A DNA stretch of 14,191 bases. Source: an uncultured Chlorobiota bacterium. GTDB taxonomy: Bacteria > Bacteroidota > Kapaibacteriia > OLB7. How positions within the stretch are numbered: the first letter of the stretch is position 1; every line of letters begins with the position of its first letter. The DNA lies in the NCBI GenBank assembly GCA_946481475.1, contig CAMLOB010000027.1, forward strand, positions 1-14,191. The letters run 5' to 3'. A program made the position numbers and the translations under genes. Shown here piece by piece: positions 1 through 6,685 of the stretch. The notes under the pieces were generated by a model. The model was given only the letters and a program-made list of their open reading frames with translations. It did not search any database and was not told the origin of the DNA.

Positions 1-1718
1 CGGTCGTAGAGCCAGACGTTCCTGATGTTCGAGTCCAGCAGAACCGGCGGCGTCCGGTCGTGATAAAAACGGACGCGCCGCTCGAACGACCGTCCGTCGG
101 TCAACTTCAGTTGCAGCCGGATCGTGTGGCGTCCCTCGGCCAATCCGACCGTAGAGAAGGCGCCGAGCGTTTCGCGGATTTCTCCCTCATCCCCCTCACT
201 CAGCACGTTCCACTCTTCGGGAAGTTCTCCCGATCCGATCTGCAGGCTCCAGGATTCGAGGAAGGGGGCGATCACCGAGCCGATGACGGCAATTGTCGTG
301 TCGACGGCGGCCCCCTCATCAATGCGGGGAGAAGCGATTTCCAGAAGGACCGGACCGGGCCAGCTCAGAGCAGCCTCCGCATCCAGAAGTCCTGCACCGA
401 AATCCTCATCCCATCCTTCCGGTCCCAGATCCTCCGCCGACAGTTCCAGCACTCCGCGGATCTCCTCGCTCGTCCAGTCGGGACGGATCGACCGCAACAG
501 CGCGGCGACCCCGGCAACGTACGGAGCGGAAAAGGAAGTTCCGTTGACGCTCTTGTAGCCGTTCCCCGGATTGGTCGTGACGATCCCCTCGCCGGGGGCG
601 GTCAGCGAAAGCTGGGAACCATAGGCGCTGAAAAAGGAAAGGAGATCACGGTCGGTTGTCGCGCCGACGGAGATCACCTCGTCAAATCCGGACGGATAGT
701 GCGGGTCGGGGACGCCGTCGTTGCCGCTTGAGGAGACCATGACGACGCCCCGCTCACGGGCGAAGCGGACCGCATCGGCCAGCAGAGGCGACCGGTAGGT
801 GTCGCCGAAGCTCATGTTCAGCACGTCGACGCCGATCGCAGCGGCGTAGACGATAGCGGCGGCGATGTCATCATCCTGTCCGTCTCCGGTTGCATCAAAC
901 GCCCTGATCGTTACCAGACGACAGTCCGGCGCGATGCCGGCGATACCGATCCGGTTGTTCGGAACCGCACCGATCACTCCTGCAACGTTTGTCCCGTGTC
1001 CCTGCTCATCGAACGGGACTCCGTCCCGCCCGTTCCAGTCGCCGAAATTCGGGATGTTCTGATCGACCATATCGAACCCGATCACATCGTCCGGATAGCC
1101 GTTACCGTCCTGATCGACGCCGTCGAGATCGCCGAAGACTCCCTCTCTGCTCTCCCCGAACGACCAGGGTTCGAACCGTCCGTTGCCGTTGCGATCTTCG
1201 GCCGGATTGATCCAGAGAGCATCCCGCAGATCGTCATGTTCCCACTCGATGCCGGTGTCGATGACCCCGATCAGAACCGTCGACTCTCCTCTGGTAATAT
1301 CCCACGCTTCCAGTCCTCCGATGCGCAGGAAGCCCCACTGTTCGCCGAAGAGAGAATCGTTCGGTTCCTCCGCATTGATGTGATAGGTATGGTTCGGATA
1401 GATTCCCTCGACCTCCGGCATCCCTCCGATGACCGGAACAGGAGAACCCTCTCCGGTCCAGTCGACGACGACATATCGATCCAGGCGAGAACCGGCAAGA
1501 AGGGTTCGCTCACCCCCTCCGGAAGGAAAAAGGGACCGGGCGGCGACAACCGCCTCCTTTTGCATTCCGAGGCGAATCACCTCTTCGGAGAAGCTTTTGG
1601 CGTCTTCGGCAGATGAAAGGAGGACAATCCAGGAAGAGTGGGACTCTTCAGGCTGCGCCTGAAGGGGAATCAGAGACATCAGAAACAGGGCACACAGAAC
1701 CGAGAGGACCGATCGCAT
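1..1718 (-). CDS. Secreted subtilisin-family (S8) serine protease, 3' end beyond the window
   Basis: The minus frame is open from an ATG at 1718 to the left edge, giving 572 codons without a stop, so the C-terminus is missing. A signal peptide (residues 1-22, ending LIPLQAQ) predicts export. A propeptide-like region (about 25-115) precedes the peptidase domain (about 120-450). The S8 catalytic triad is intact: Asp154 in VIDTG, His241 in GHGTNVAG and Ser395 in GTSFSAP, with the oxyanion Asn333 in SSGND. An Asp/Gly-rich insertion (about 170-213, DLDGVDQDGNG) looks like the calcium-binding insert common in this family. Residues 455-572 form a beta-rich region of unknown role. An in-frame ATG at 1769 exists, but 1718 gives a clean signal peptide and has AGG nine bases upstream. 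It is last in the minus-strand run, behind the MBL gene. By analogy with the T9SS proteins nearby, the missing end may carry a sorting domain; this is inference. Confidence 0.93.
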   Translation of the reverse strand, partial: MRSVLSVLCALFLMSLIPLQAQPEESHSSWIVLLSSAEDAKSFSEEVIRLGMQKEAVVAARSLFPSGGGERTLLAGSRLDRYVVVDWTGEGSPVPVIGGMPEVEGIYPNHTYHINAEEPNDSLFGEQWGFLRIGGLEAWDITRGESTVLIGVIDTGIEWEHDDLRDALWINPAEDRNGNGRFEPWSFGESREGVFGDLDGVDQDGNGYPDDVIGFDMVDQNIPNFGDWNGRDGVPFDEQGHGTNVAGVIGAVPNNRIGIAGIAPDCRLVTIRAFDATGDGQDDDIAAAIVYAAAIGVDVLNMSFGDTYRSPLLADAVRFARERGVVMVSSSGNDGVPDPHYPSGFDEVISVGATTDRDLLSFFSAYGSQLSLTAPGEGIVTTNPGNGYKSVNGTSFSAPYVAGVAALLRSIRPDWTSEEIRGVLELSAEDLGPEGWDEDFGAGLLDAEAALSWPGPVLLEIASPRIDEGAAVDTTIAVIGSVIAPFLESWSLQIGSGELPEEWNVLSEGDEGEIRETLGAFSTVGLAEGRHTIRLQLKLTDGRSFERRVRFYHDRTPPVLLDSNIRNVWLYD

Positions 1719-1791
1719 TGATGATCGCCTGTCGGTGTCGGGATATTCCTTCTGTCTCTTCATGCTCATAACTTCAGTAATGCGGCGCGCC

Positions 1792-1812
1792 TCCCCCGGA
1801 GATAACGGGGGA
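1792..1812 (-). other. Short GC hairpin upstream of the protease gene
   Basis: TCCCCCG and CGGGGGA form a 7-bp stem around a 7-nt loop, in the spacer between the MBL-fold gene stop and the protease start. No T-run follows on the minus strand, so it is not a standard intrinsic terminator. On the minus transcript the 3' arm contains GGGGGA, which could hide a purine-rich ribosome-binding sequence, but that sequence lies too far from either candidate start to be convincing. A second inverted repeat, CCGTATG/CATACGG, lies at 1857-1887 with a 17-nt loop, just after the MBL gene stop. Function of both is unknown. Confidence 0.3.
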
Positions 1813-1901
1813 ACAGACGCCGGAACGGCAAGTTCCCTTTCGTCCGTGCGAAGTCACCGTATGTTCCTCTGTCGAAGCACCATACGGACATCGGCGAGAA
1901 C

Positions 1902-2651
1902 TCACAATGGAATACGGACTCCCTCTTCGGCAACGCTCCACTCCACCGATCCCTCCCGGCCAAGCGACTCGAATCCTGACTCCCGTTCGGGGGGAACGTG
2001 TGTGAAGACAAGCCTGGAGACGCCCGCCTCCCGGGCCAGTTCCAGTGTCCGGCGGAGATCAACATGAGCGGCCTCGCAGATAAGGAGTTCCGTCCCTTCA
2101 AGTTCCGGCTCCAGATCAGCCTCCGAACCGAGGTCCTGACTGAAGACAATCTTCCGCCCTTCCCTCTCGAGCACAAAACCGAACGCAGGGAAAGGGAGCG
2201 ACTTGGCCTCGGCCTGTTCGGCATATTTATCCAGATGGCTTGTCCGGAAGGGACGAAGCCGCCACTCGTCAGACAACGGGATGGTCTTCAACTCCTGCAT
2301 GCGGAGTTCGAAGGGGAGACGGGTTTCAAGCATCAGTGAACTGGAAAGGGCTGAACGGAAGAAGTTCAGCGAACGGGGAGGAAGGTAGATATCGACCGGA
2401 TCGTGTCGCTGACCGATGCTCCATCCCATTACCAGATTGGGCAGTCCGGCCCAGTGATCGGCGTGCATGTGGCTGACGGCAACGACGGCGACATCGTTCA
2501 GATTCCGTCCGTCACGCATCATACTCCGCGAACATCCCTCACCGGCATCGATCAGCAGAAGGCTTCCGCCGTCAAAGGCGACGGTTGCCGCACTTGCCCC
2601 TCTGTTCCCCGACGGAGTTCCCGCTCCGGTGCCGTGCAGAATGATGTTCAT
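1902..2651 (-). CDS. MBL-fold metallo-hydrolase, RNase Z/ElaC-like
   Basis: A 249-aa metallo-beta-lactamase-fold hydrolase. The N-terminus (MNIILHGTGAGTPSGNRG) matches the opening strand and glycine-rich turn of the RNase Z-like branch. The dinuclear zinc ligands are all visible: HMHADH at 61-66 (His61, His63, Asp65, His66), His139 in TSHL, Asp173 in SQDL, His196 in EAAH and His218 in FTHVPP. The long exosite arm that binds tRNA in true RNase Z is not evident and the protein is shorter than the usual roughly 300 aa, so a tRNA 3'-processing role is not assured. Other members of this branch act on phosphodiesters or other small substrates. It has no signal peptide, so it is cytoplasmic. It starts 38 nt after the SPOR-domain gene stop, which suggests co-transcription. 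No convincing Shine-Dalgarno sequence is seen. Confidence 0.9.
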   Translation of the reverse strand: MNIILHGTGAGTPSGNRGASAATVAFDGGSLLLIDAGEGCSRSMMRDGRNLNDVAVVAVSHMHADHWAGLPNLVMGWSIGQRHDPVDIYLPPRSLNFFRSALSSSLMLETRLPFELRMQELKTIPLSDEWRLRPFRTSHLDKYAEQAEAKSLPFPAFGFVLEREGRKIVFSQDLGSEADLEPELEGTELLICEAAHVDLRRTLELAREAGVSRLVFTHVPPERESGFESLGREGSVEWSVAEEGVRIPL

Positions 2652-2689
2652 CCGGACTGGTTCCGATATGGATGGATAGAGGGCAAGAG

Positions 2690-3511
2690 TTATTCAACAA
2701 GGACGGTAAATGCGCCGCAATCGCAGGCCTTGACAATGTCGGGCTTCACTTTGGCCGCATCCTCTCGCGACTTGTATGGACCGACCACAACAGCATATTG
2801 CGTCTTGCCGTTGACGTCTTTCGGAAAAACCACCGGAGTCAACCCCTTTGCCCGAAGCTCCTTTGCCCGCCGCTCGGCCCCCTCTTCGGTCGGGAAGAGT
2901 CCCACCTGCAACGCATATCCCTTGAACGCTCCCTCCTCCTCTTCAACGACCTCACTTTCCTCCACCACATCATTCCCCTCACTGCCGGAATCATCGGCAA
3001 GCTCTTCATCTTCCAGTGCGATTTCCCATCGGTCCACCTCCTCCAGCACCGTCAGGGCGCGGGAGACATAGGGGGATTGCGGATAGGTCTTCTTCAGCAT
3101 ATTGTACCAGGTCCAGGAGGCAAGTGAATCCCGCTTCTCGACGTATCGCCGCACAAGTTGATAGGCCGCTTCATCAGCCCAGGCTCCCTCCGGTTCCAGG
3201 GCAATAACCTCCCGGTAAAGATTCAATGCCCGGTCGTCCGGAGTCATCTGTGCCCGGACGTAGAGAGCGGCCGGAACAAAGCGGGCATTTCGCTTCAAAG
3301 GCTCCACCAGCCAGTAAGCGGTATCCTTCTGTCCCTTTTCATACAGCTTGAGAATGTCCATCGCCTGCTGTTCGAAGTTCTGCGCAACAGTCGCCTGTGT
3401 CGAACAGAGAATCAGCAGCATCAGGGCGGCCAGGCCGCTCAGGGAACGGATCATTGCATGCCGTCGATCTTTATTCTTCAGTTCCGCAGGAGCGGATAGT
3501 TGTGTCTTCAT
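2690..3511 (-). CDS. Exported SPOR-domain protein with a TPR-like helical region
   Basis: The C-terminal domain (about 197-273, FKGYALQVGLF to GAFTVLVE) is a SPOR domain, which binds peptidoglycan stripped of stem peptides and often targets proteins to division sites. Before it lie a hydrophobic export signal (about 20-43, MIRSLSGLAALMLLILCSTQ), a helical region resembling tetratricopeptide-type repeats (about 45-160), and a strongly acidic linker (about 165-195) rich in Glu, Asp and Ser. The protein is therefore probably periplasmic or envelope-associated. The start is uncertain. ATG 3511 has a GGA a few bases upstream and lies 28 nt from the miaB stop, but it leaves a 19-residue charged extension before the signal. 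ATG 3454 gives a classic signal peptide but has no visible Shine-Dalgarno. It sits between miaB and the MBL-fold gene. The specific role is unknown. Confidence 0.87.
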   Translation of the reverse strand: MKTQLSAPAELKNKDRRHAMIRSLSGLAALMLLILCSTQATVAQNFEQQAMDILKLYEKGQKDTAYWLVEPLKRNARFVPAALYVRAQMTPDDRALNLYREVIALEPEGAWADEAAYQLVRRYVEKRDSLASWTWYNMLKKTYPQSPYVSRALTVLEEVDRWEIALEDEELADDSGSEGNDVVEESEVVEEEEGAFKGYALQVGLFPTEEGAERRAKELRAKGLTPVVFPKDVNGKTQYAVVVGPYKSREDAAKVKPDIVKACDCGAFTVLVE

Positions 3512-3539
3512 ATTTTCCGTTGATATACTTCAGATACCT

Positions 3540-4907
3540 TTATGCGACCACCAGTTCCAGAGGAATGACTTTCGGTCTCCCCTCCGAATCCACCTCCGCC
3601 CCGAAGAGCGTGGCCGAGGTGGCACGGTTAATCTTCACGCGAATGTACTCTCCGGCGTCAACATCCGATTTCGGGAAGATGACGACATGATTTTCCCTCG
3701 TCCGCCCCTTCCACTCGGAAGGATCCCGCTTGCTCGGTCCCTCCACCAGCACCTCGAACGTTTTGCCGATATGGGCCTCGTTTTTGCGGGCCGATATACC
3801 GTTCTGCACTTCAATAATCTCCTGCAGCCGCCGGGTCTTCACATCCTCCGGCACGTCGTTCCCCATCGCCCAGGCTTTTGTCCGTTCACGCGGCGAGTAC
3901 TTGAACATGTAGGCGCCGTCGTAGCCGACCCGTTCCATCACCTCGAGCGTCTTGCGGTGATCCTCTTCGGTCTCGGTCGGGAAACCGGCGATGATATCGG
4001 TCGACAGAGCGGCGCCGGGTATCACTTCGCGGATCTTTTCTATCCGCTCCATATAGTGATCGATCGTATAGGTCCGGTTCATCAGTTCCAGAACCCGGTT
4101 CGATCCGGACTGTACCGGAAGGTGGATGTAGTTGCAGATGTTCTCCCACGCAGCCATCGTCTCGATCAGCTTGTCGGACATATCCTGCGGGTGAGAGGTC
4201 GTGTAGCGAATGCGAAGCAGCGGATCGACCGCAGCGGCGGCGGCCAGCAGATCGGCAAAGTCCTGCCCCTCCCATCGGTAGCTGTTCACGTTCTGCCCCA
4301 GAAGCGTCACCTCGCGGAAACCGTGATCGCTCAGATACTTCACCTCGTCAACAATCGAGGTCAGCGACCGGCTCCGCTCACGTCCGCGCGTGAATGGAAC
4401 AACGCAGAAGGTGCAGAACTTGTCGCACCCCCGCATCACCGATATCCAGGCCGAGAGTCCCTCGGTCCGCATCGGCGTGATGTCGTCGTAGGTCTCCACA
4501 CGGGAGAGCTTCACGGCCAGTCCCTTCTCGCCGTGTCGCGCCTCGCTCACCAGTTCGGGAAGAACCCGGTACTGGTCGGGACCGACGACGATATCGACGA
4601 TTGACTCCCCGGTCAGCAGATCTTTCCGCATTCGTTCGGCCATGCAGCCCAGCAGACCGACAACCAGGTCAGGATTCCGTTTTTTATGGTGCGCGATATT
4701 GGCCAGCCTGTGGTGGATACGCTGTTCGGCGTTATCCCTGATCGAGCAGGTGTTCAGCAGGATGAGATCGGCCCCCTCAATCTGATCGGTCGGAGCGAAT
4801 CCATCCTTGTTCAGCACCGACAGGACAATCTCCGTGTCGGCGACGTTCATCTGGCAGCCGTAGGTCTCCACGTACACCTGTTTTTCCTTCGGTGTTTCCG
4901 GTGTCAT
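3540..4907 (-). CDS. miaB: tRNA-2-methylthio-N6-dimethylallyladenosine synthase MiaB
   Basis: A radical-SAM methylthiotransferase that adds the 2-methylthio group to N6-isopentenyladenosine at position 37 of tRNAs reading U-initial codons. Numbered from the start given here, the N-terminal MTTase domain has the three auxiliary-cluster cysteines Cys18 (YGCQMN), Cys54 (NTCSIRDNA) and Cys88 (LGCMAER). The radical-SAM CxxxCxxC motif is Cys161, Cys165, Cys168 (GCDKFCTFCVVPFTRGRERSR region). A TRAM-type RNA-binding domain occupies about 390-455. The length of 455 aa is normal for MiaB, and the NTCSIRDNAEQR and PFTRGRERSR stretches favour MiaB over RimO or MtaB. An upstream in-frame ATG lies at 4916, but AAAGGA ends one base before it and ten bases before ATG 4907, so 4907 fits ribosome spacing better. 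It lies downstream of coaE and upstream of the SPOR gene in the same direction. Confidence 0.96.
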   Translation of the reverse strand: MTPETPKEKQVYVETYGCQMNVADTEIVLSVLNKDGFAPTDQIEGADLILLNTCSIRDNAEQRIHHRLANIAHHKKRNPDLVVGLLGCMAERMRKDLLTGESIVDIVVGPDQYRVLPELVSEARHGEKGLAVKLSRVETYDDITPMRTEGLSAWISVMRGCDKFCTFCVVPFTRGRERSRSLTSIVDEVKYLSDHGFREVTLLGQNVNSYRWEGQDFADLLAAAAAVDPLLRIRYTTSHPQDMSDKLIETMAAWENICNYIHLPVQSGSNRVLELMNRTYTIDHYMERIEKIREVIPGAALSTDIIAGFPTETEEDHRKTLEVMERVGYDGAYMFKYSPRERTKAWAMGNDVPEDVKTRRLQEIIEVQNGISARKNEAHIGKTFEVLVEGPSKRDPSEWKGRTRENHVVIFPKSDVDAGEYIRVKINRATSATLFGAEVDSEGRPKVIPLELVVA

Positions 4908-5073
4908 CTTGTTCATGTCCTTTCTTGTCTGATCTGTCCGTTCAACATCAACCCCGACCTCCCTCTACACGCGCGTCGTCGCGCTTCGGGAATGAATCTG
5001 CGAGAGTCGATCCTTCGGTCATGTCGGTCTATCTCTATAACTCTGGTACTGCTATCTACTGCAATGTATATGC
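4908..5073. other. coaE-miaB spacer
   Basis: About 160 nt separate the coaE stop from the miaB start, longer than the other gaps in this run, so miaB may have its own promoter. On the minus strand TTGCAG (5064-5059) and TTATAG (5040-5035) lie 18 nt apart and loosely resemble a promoter. A 5-bp GC hairpin (GCGCG/CGCGC) lies near 4970-4986 with no T-run after it. AAAGGA next to the miaB start is the only clear signal. No gene is seen here. Confidence 0.3.
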
Positions 5074-5757
5074 TCATTCCTCTTCCAGTTCATCATCCCA
5101 CGCATCCAGCGAGTGGCGCGGAGGAAGAACCTTCAGAAGGTCAATGATAACGTCCGTGTTCCGCTTCAAGTCTTCGCGGCTTCCATTATTCGTGATCACA
5201 AAATCGGCCTGCTTGACTTTTTCTGCGGCCGGCATCTGCATCTCGTCCCGTCTGCGAATCTCCTCAGGGGAGACATCGTCCCGTTCGGCTCCCCGTCGGT
5301 ACCGTATCTCCGGATCGGCATCGACCACAACAATATAGTCGAAGCGCTCCTCTCCTCCCGACTCGAAGATCAGGGCCGCCTCGCAGGCGACGATCCGGTT
5401 TCCCTGATCGATCAACCTCTTCGCCCGGACTCCCTGCTCGGCAATGGTTCTCGGGTGGACGATCTCGTTCAGGCGTTCGAGTCGTTCCCTGTCGTTGAAA
5501 ACAAGATCGGCCAGTCGTTTGCGGTTCAGTTCCCCGTCGATGTAGATATCGTCCCCGAACTCGGCGATGATTGCCGAGCGCATCCCGGGATCCTCCCGCA
5601 TCAGTTCCTTGGCGACGGCATCCGCGCTCAGGACCGGGATTCCGGCTTCGCGGAAATAATCGGCCACAAGCGATTTGCCGGCGCCGATCGATCCGGTCAG
5701 GCCGATCAGCAGATAGTCGCCGGAATCCGGCCGATGTTCCCCGTTTTGTGTAGTCAT
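5074..5757 (-). CDS. coaE: Dephospho-CoA kinase CoaE
   Basis: Catalyses the final step of coenzyme A synthesis, ATP-dependent phosphorylation of the 3'-hydroxyl of dephospho-CoA. The 227-aa protein has the P-loop GLTGSIGAGKS at residues 19-29 (Lys28, Ser29). The family's SADAVAKEL stretch (43-51, Asp46) follows, then LNRKRLADLVFND and HPRTIAEQ in the CoA-binding region, and VVVDADPEIRYRRGAERD with the lid arginines. All key regions are in the expected order and the length is slightly above the usual roughly 200 aa, with a polar N-terminal extension and an acidic tail ending ELEEE. It is cytoplasmic. No Shine-Dalgarno is visible before the ATG. An exact TAnnTTTG element (TATTTTTG on the minus strand, 5770-5763) ends five bases before the start, which would give a very short leader if used. 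It heads the minus-strand run. Confidence 0.95.
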   Translation of the reverse strand: MTTQNGEHRPDSGDYLLIGLTGSIGAGKSLVADYFREAGIPVLSADAVAKELMREDPGMRSAIIAEFGDDIYIDGELNRKRLADLVFNDRERLERLNEIVHPRTIAEQGVRAKRLIDQGNRIVACEAALIFESGGEERFDYIVVVDADPEIRYRRGAERDDVSPEEIRRRDEMQMPAAEKVKQADFVITNNGSREDLKRNTDVIIDLLKVLPPRHSLDAWDDELEEE

Positions 5758-5959
5758 CGCGGCAAAAATAACGATCTCGGATCGGTTTCGTATGTTTGTC
5801 TGTCAAGAAAGGGGACGTCGACTACAGAGAGGCCCCCGGTTCGTCACTGGTGAGGCATTTCCCTCAAAAGCAACGTGAATGCGGGAGGTTCGCAAGAATC
5901 CCTCGCCTGACACTGCATCAACAGAGAACATCAACATACAGAACAAGGAGTGATCCGAC
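5758..5959. promoter_or_regulatory. Divergent spacer between coaE and the Fe-S carrier gene
   Basis: This 202-bp spacer must hold the promoters of both divergent genes. Exact TAnnTTTG matches to the Bacteroidota -7 element occur in both directions: TATGTTTG at 5791-5798 (plus) and TATTTTTG at 5770-5763 (minus). Neither has a TTG at the expected 17-23 bp upstream, so both are weak calls. A TTGACA on the minus strand (about 5807-5802) has no matching -10 at standard spacing. An AAGGAG at about 5945-5950 is the ribosome-binding site of the Fe-S gene, nine bases before its ATG. No gene is seen. Confidence 0.35.
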
Positions 5960-6334
5960 ATGGCGGAAGTACTCGTCGATCAGAATCAGGAAACGGCATT
6001 TGAAACGCCGCTGAACGTCAGCGAGAAGGCGTTGACCGAGATCCGGAAAATTCGTGAGGGGAACGACATCCCCGAGGATTACGGACTCCGCGTCGGCGTC
6101 AAGGGTGGAGGAAGTACGGGATTGACCTATTCCCTCGCCTTCGACGGCGAGAAACGTGAGGGGGACAAAGTGCTGGAGTTCGACGGCGTCAACCTTTACG
6201 TGGACAAAAAAAGCCTCTTCTACCTGATGGGATGCGAAATCGACTTCTCGGACGGACTGAACGGGCGGGGCTTCACCTTCAACAACCCGAACGCGACGAA
6301 GACCTGCGGGTGCGGGTCGAGCTTCGGGGTGTAA
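5960..6334 (+). CDS. A-type iron-sulfur carrier (HesB/IscA family) lacking the first conserved cysteine
   Basis: A 124-aa HesB/IscA/ErpA-type protein, a family that receives Fe-S clusters from the assembly machinery and passes them to apoproteins. The C-terminal CGCG signature is present (Cys116, Cys118 in KTCGCGSSFGV), as are the family stretches FDGVNLYVDKKSLFYL and FSDGLNGRGFTFNNPNA. The first of the three usual cluster ligands is missing: where homologues read KGGGCSG, this reads KGGGSTG, with Ser52 encoded by AGT. Another cysteine, Cys92 in LMGCEIDF, lies where homologues usually have a non-cysteine residue. The N-terminal extension (1-18) is unremarkable. Shine-Dalgarno AAGGAG nine bases upstream fixes the start, and a strong terminator follows at 6375-6410, so it appears monocistronic. 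Family assignment is firm; whether it binds a cluster in the usual way is open. Confidence 0.93.
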   Translation: MAEVLVDQNQETAFETPLNVSEKALTEIRKIREGNDIPEDYGLRVGVKGGGSTGLTYSLAFDGEKREGDKVLEFDGVNLYVDKKSLFYLMGCEIDFSDGLNGRGFTFNNPNATKTCGCGSSFGV

Positions 6335-6374
6335 GCCATCAATATTTCCCGTCGAAGCTTTCAAGGAACTCTTG

Positions 6375-6410
6375 ATCCCCGATCTCGTCGAAGAGGTCGG
6401 GGATTTTTTT
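6375..6410 (+). terminator. Rho-independent terminator of the Fe-S carrier gene
   Basis: A 12-bp stem (ATCCCCGATCTC with GAGGTCGGGGAT, one G-T wobble) around a 6-nt loop runs directly into a seven-T tract. It lies 40 nt after the stop codon. The minus strand has no T-run, so it is directional. Confidence 0.92.
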
Positions 6411-6563
6411 CGCAACTACTACCGAGGAGAACCTGCAGACCTTGATTCCGCACATTTTTCTTGCAATCTTGCCGCAAGAGTGGTAACATTCGGTCAACTT
6501 GGGTGTTCTTTGGAGGCGCAGTACCAACCCCCGGGTTCCGGAGCGTCCCTTTCCCTTCCGTTT
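6411..6563. other. Upstream part of the Fe-S/Kelch spacer, no gene seen
   Basis: The full spacer between the Fe-S gene and the Kelch gene is 351 bp. This part has no credible reading frame on either strand. Short hairpin-forming stretches (for example CTTGC/GCAAG near 6460-6480) are too small to name. The recognisable regulatory elements lie downstream at 6564-6638. Confidence 0.4.
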
Positions 6564-6601
6564 CCGGCAATTATCCTGAGAAAACCGGGAATTATCCCGG
6601 T
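6564..6601 (+). repeat. Tandem imperfect repeats directly upstream of the Kelch-gene promoter
   Basis: Two copies of CCGG(C/G)AATTATCC(T/C)G begin at 6564 and 6585, 21 bp apart or about two helical turns, and match at 12 of 14 positions. The second copy is part of a palindrome, ACCGGGA/TCCCGGT around ATTA (6584-6601), and ends one base before the promoter TTG. This is the position expected of an activator or repressor binding site. On the minus strand the palindrome is followed by TTTT, so a weak minus-strand terminator is an alternative. Confidence 0.45.
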
Positions 6602-6602
6602 G

Positions 6603-6630
6603 TTGTCTTGTGTTATATATCGTAGATTTT
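6603..6630 (+). promoter_or_regulatory. Bacteroidota-type promoter of the Kelch/Omp28 gene
   Basis: TTG at 6603-6605 is followed after 17 bp by TAGATTTT at 6623-6630, matching seven of eight positions of TAnnTTTG. This fits the TTG-N17-23-TAnnTTTG pattern of Bacteroidota housekeeping promoters. It implies transcription starting near 6637 and a leader of about 50 nt. Confidence 0.5.
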
Positions 6631-6638
6631 ACACGATA
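6618..6638. promoter_or_regulatory. Inverted repeat across the -7 element, possible operator
   Basis: TATCGT and ACGATA are perfect 6-bp inverted arms separated by 9 bp. They flank the proposed TAGATTTT -7 element and reach the predicted transcription start, so a dimeric repressor bound here would block the promoter. No regulator gene is adjacent. Two 6-bp arms in AT-rich DNA can arise by chance. Confidence 0.3.
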
Positions 6639-6685
6639 GGAATTTTTCAGTTCTTCTCCTTATTCACAAACATTGGAGTTCTTCA

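Noticed and set aside
60..1616. Several plus-strand open frames in the first 1.6 kb
   Set aside because: They are all antisense to the S8 protease, whose triad and signal peptide make the minus strand the coding one. They have no family resemblance.
3348..4604. 418-codon plus-strand open frame opposite miaB
   Set aside because: It is antisense to a fully conserved miaB, and its translation has no family resemblance and is rich in Arg, His and Leu.
4970..4986. GCGCG/CGCGC hairpin in the coaE-miaB spacer as a terminator
   Set aside because: The stem is only 5 bp and no T-run follows on either strand.
6339..6527. 62-codon minus-strand frame in the Fe-S/Kelch spacer ending IPDLFDEIGDQEFLESFDGKY
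   Set aside because: The protein-like tail is partly the reverse complement of the terminator hairpin. There is no ribosome-binding site, and the frame reads straight through a strong terminator.
6490..6545. Possible tRNA or riboswitch-like segment near GGTTCCGG in the Kelch spacer
   Set aside because: No cloverleaf, anticodon arm or known aptamer core could be assembled; only short GC matches are present.
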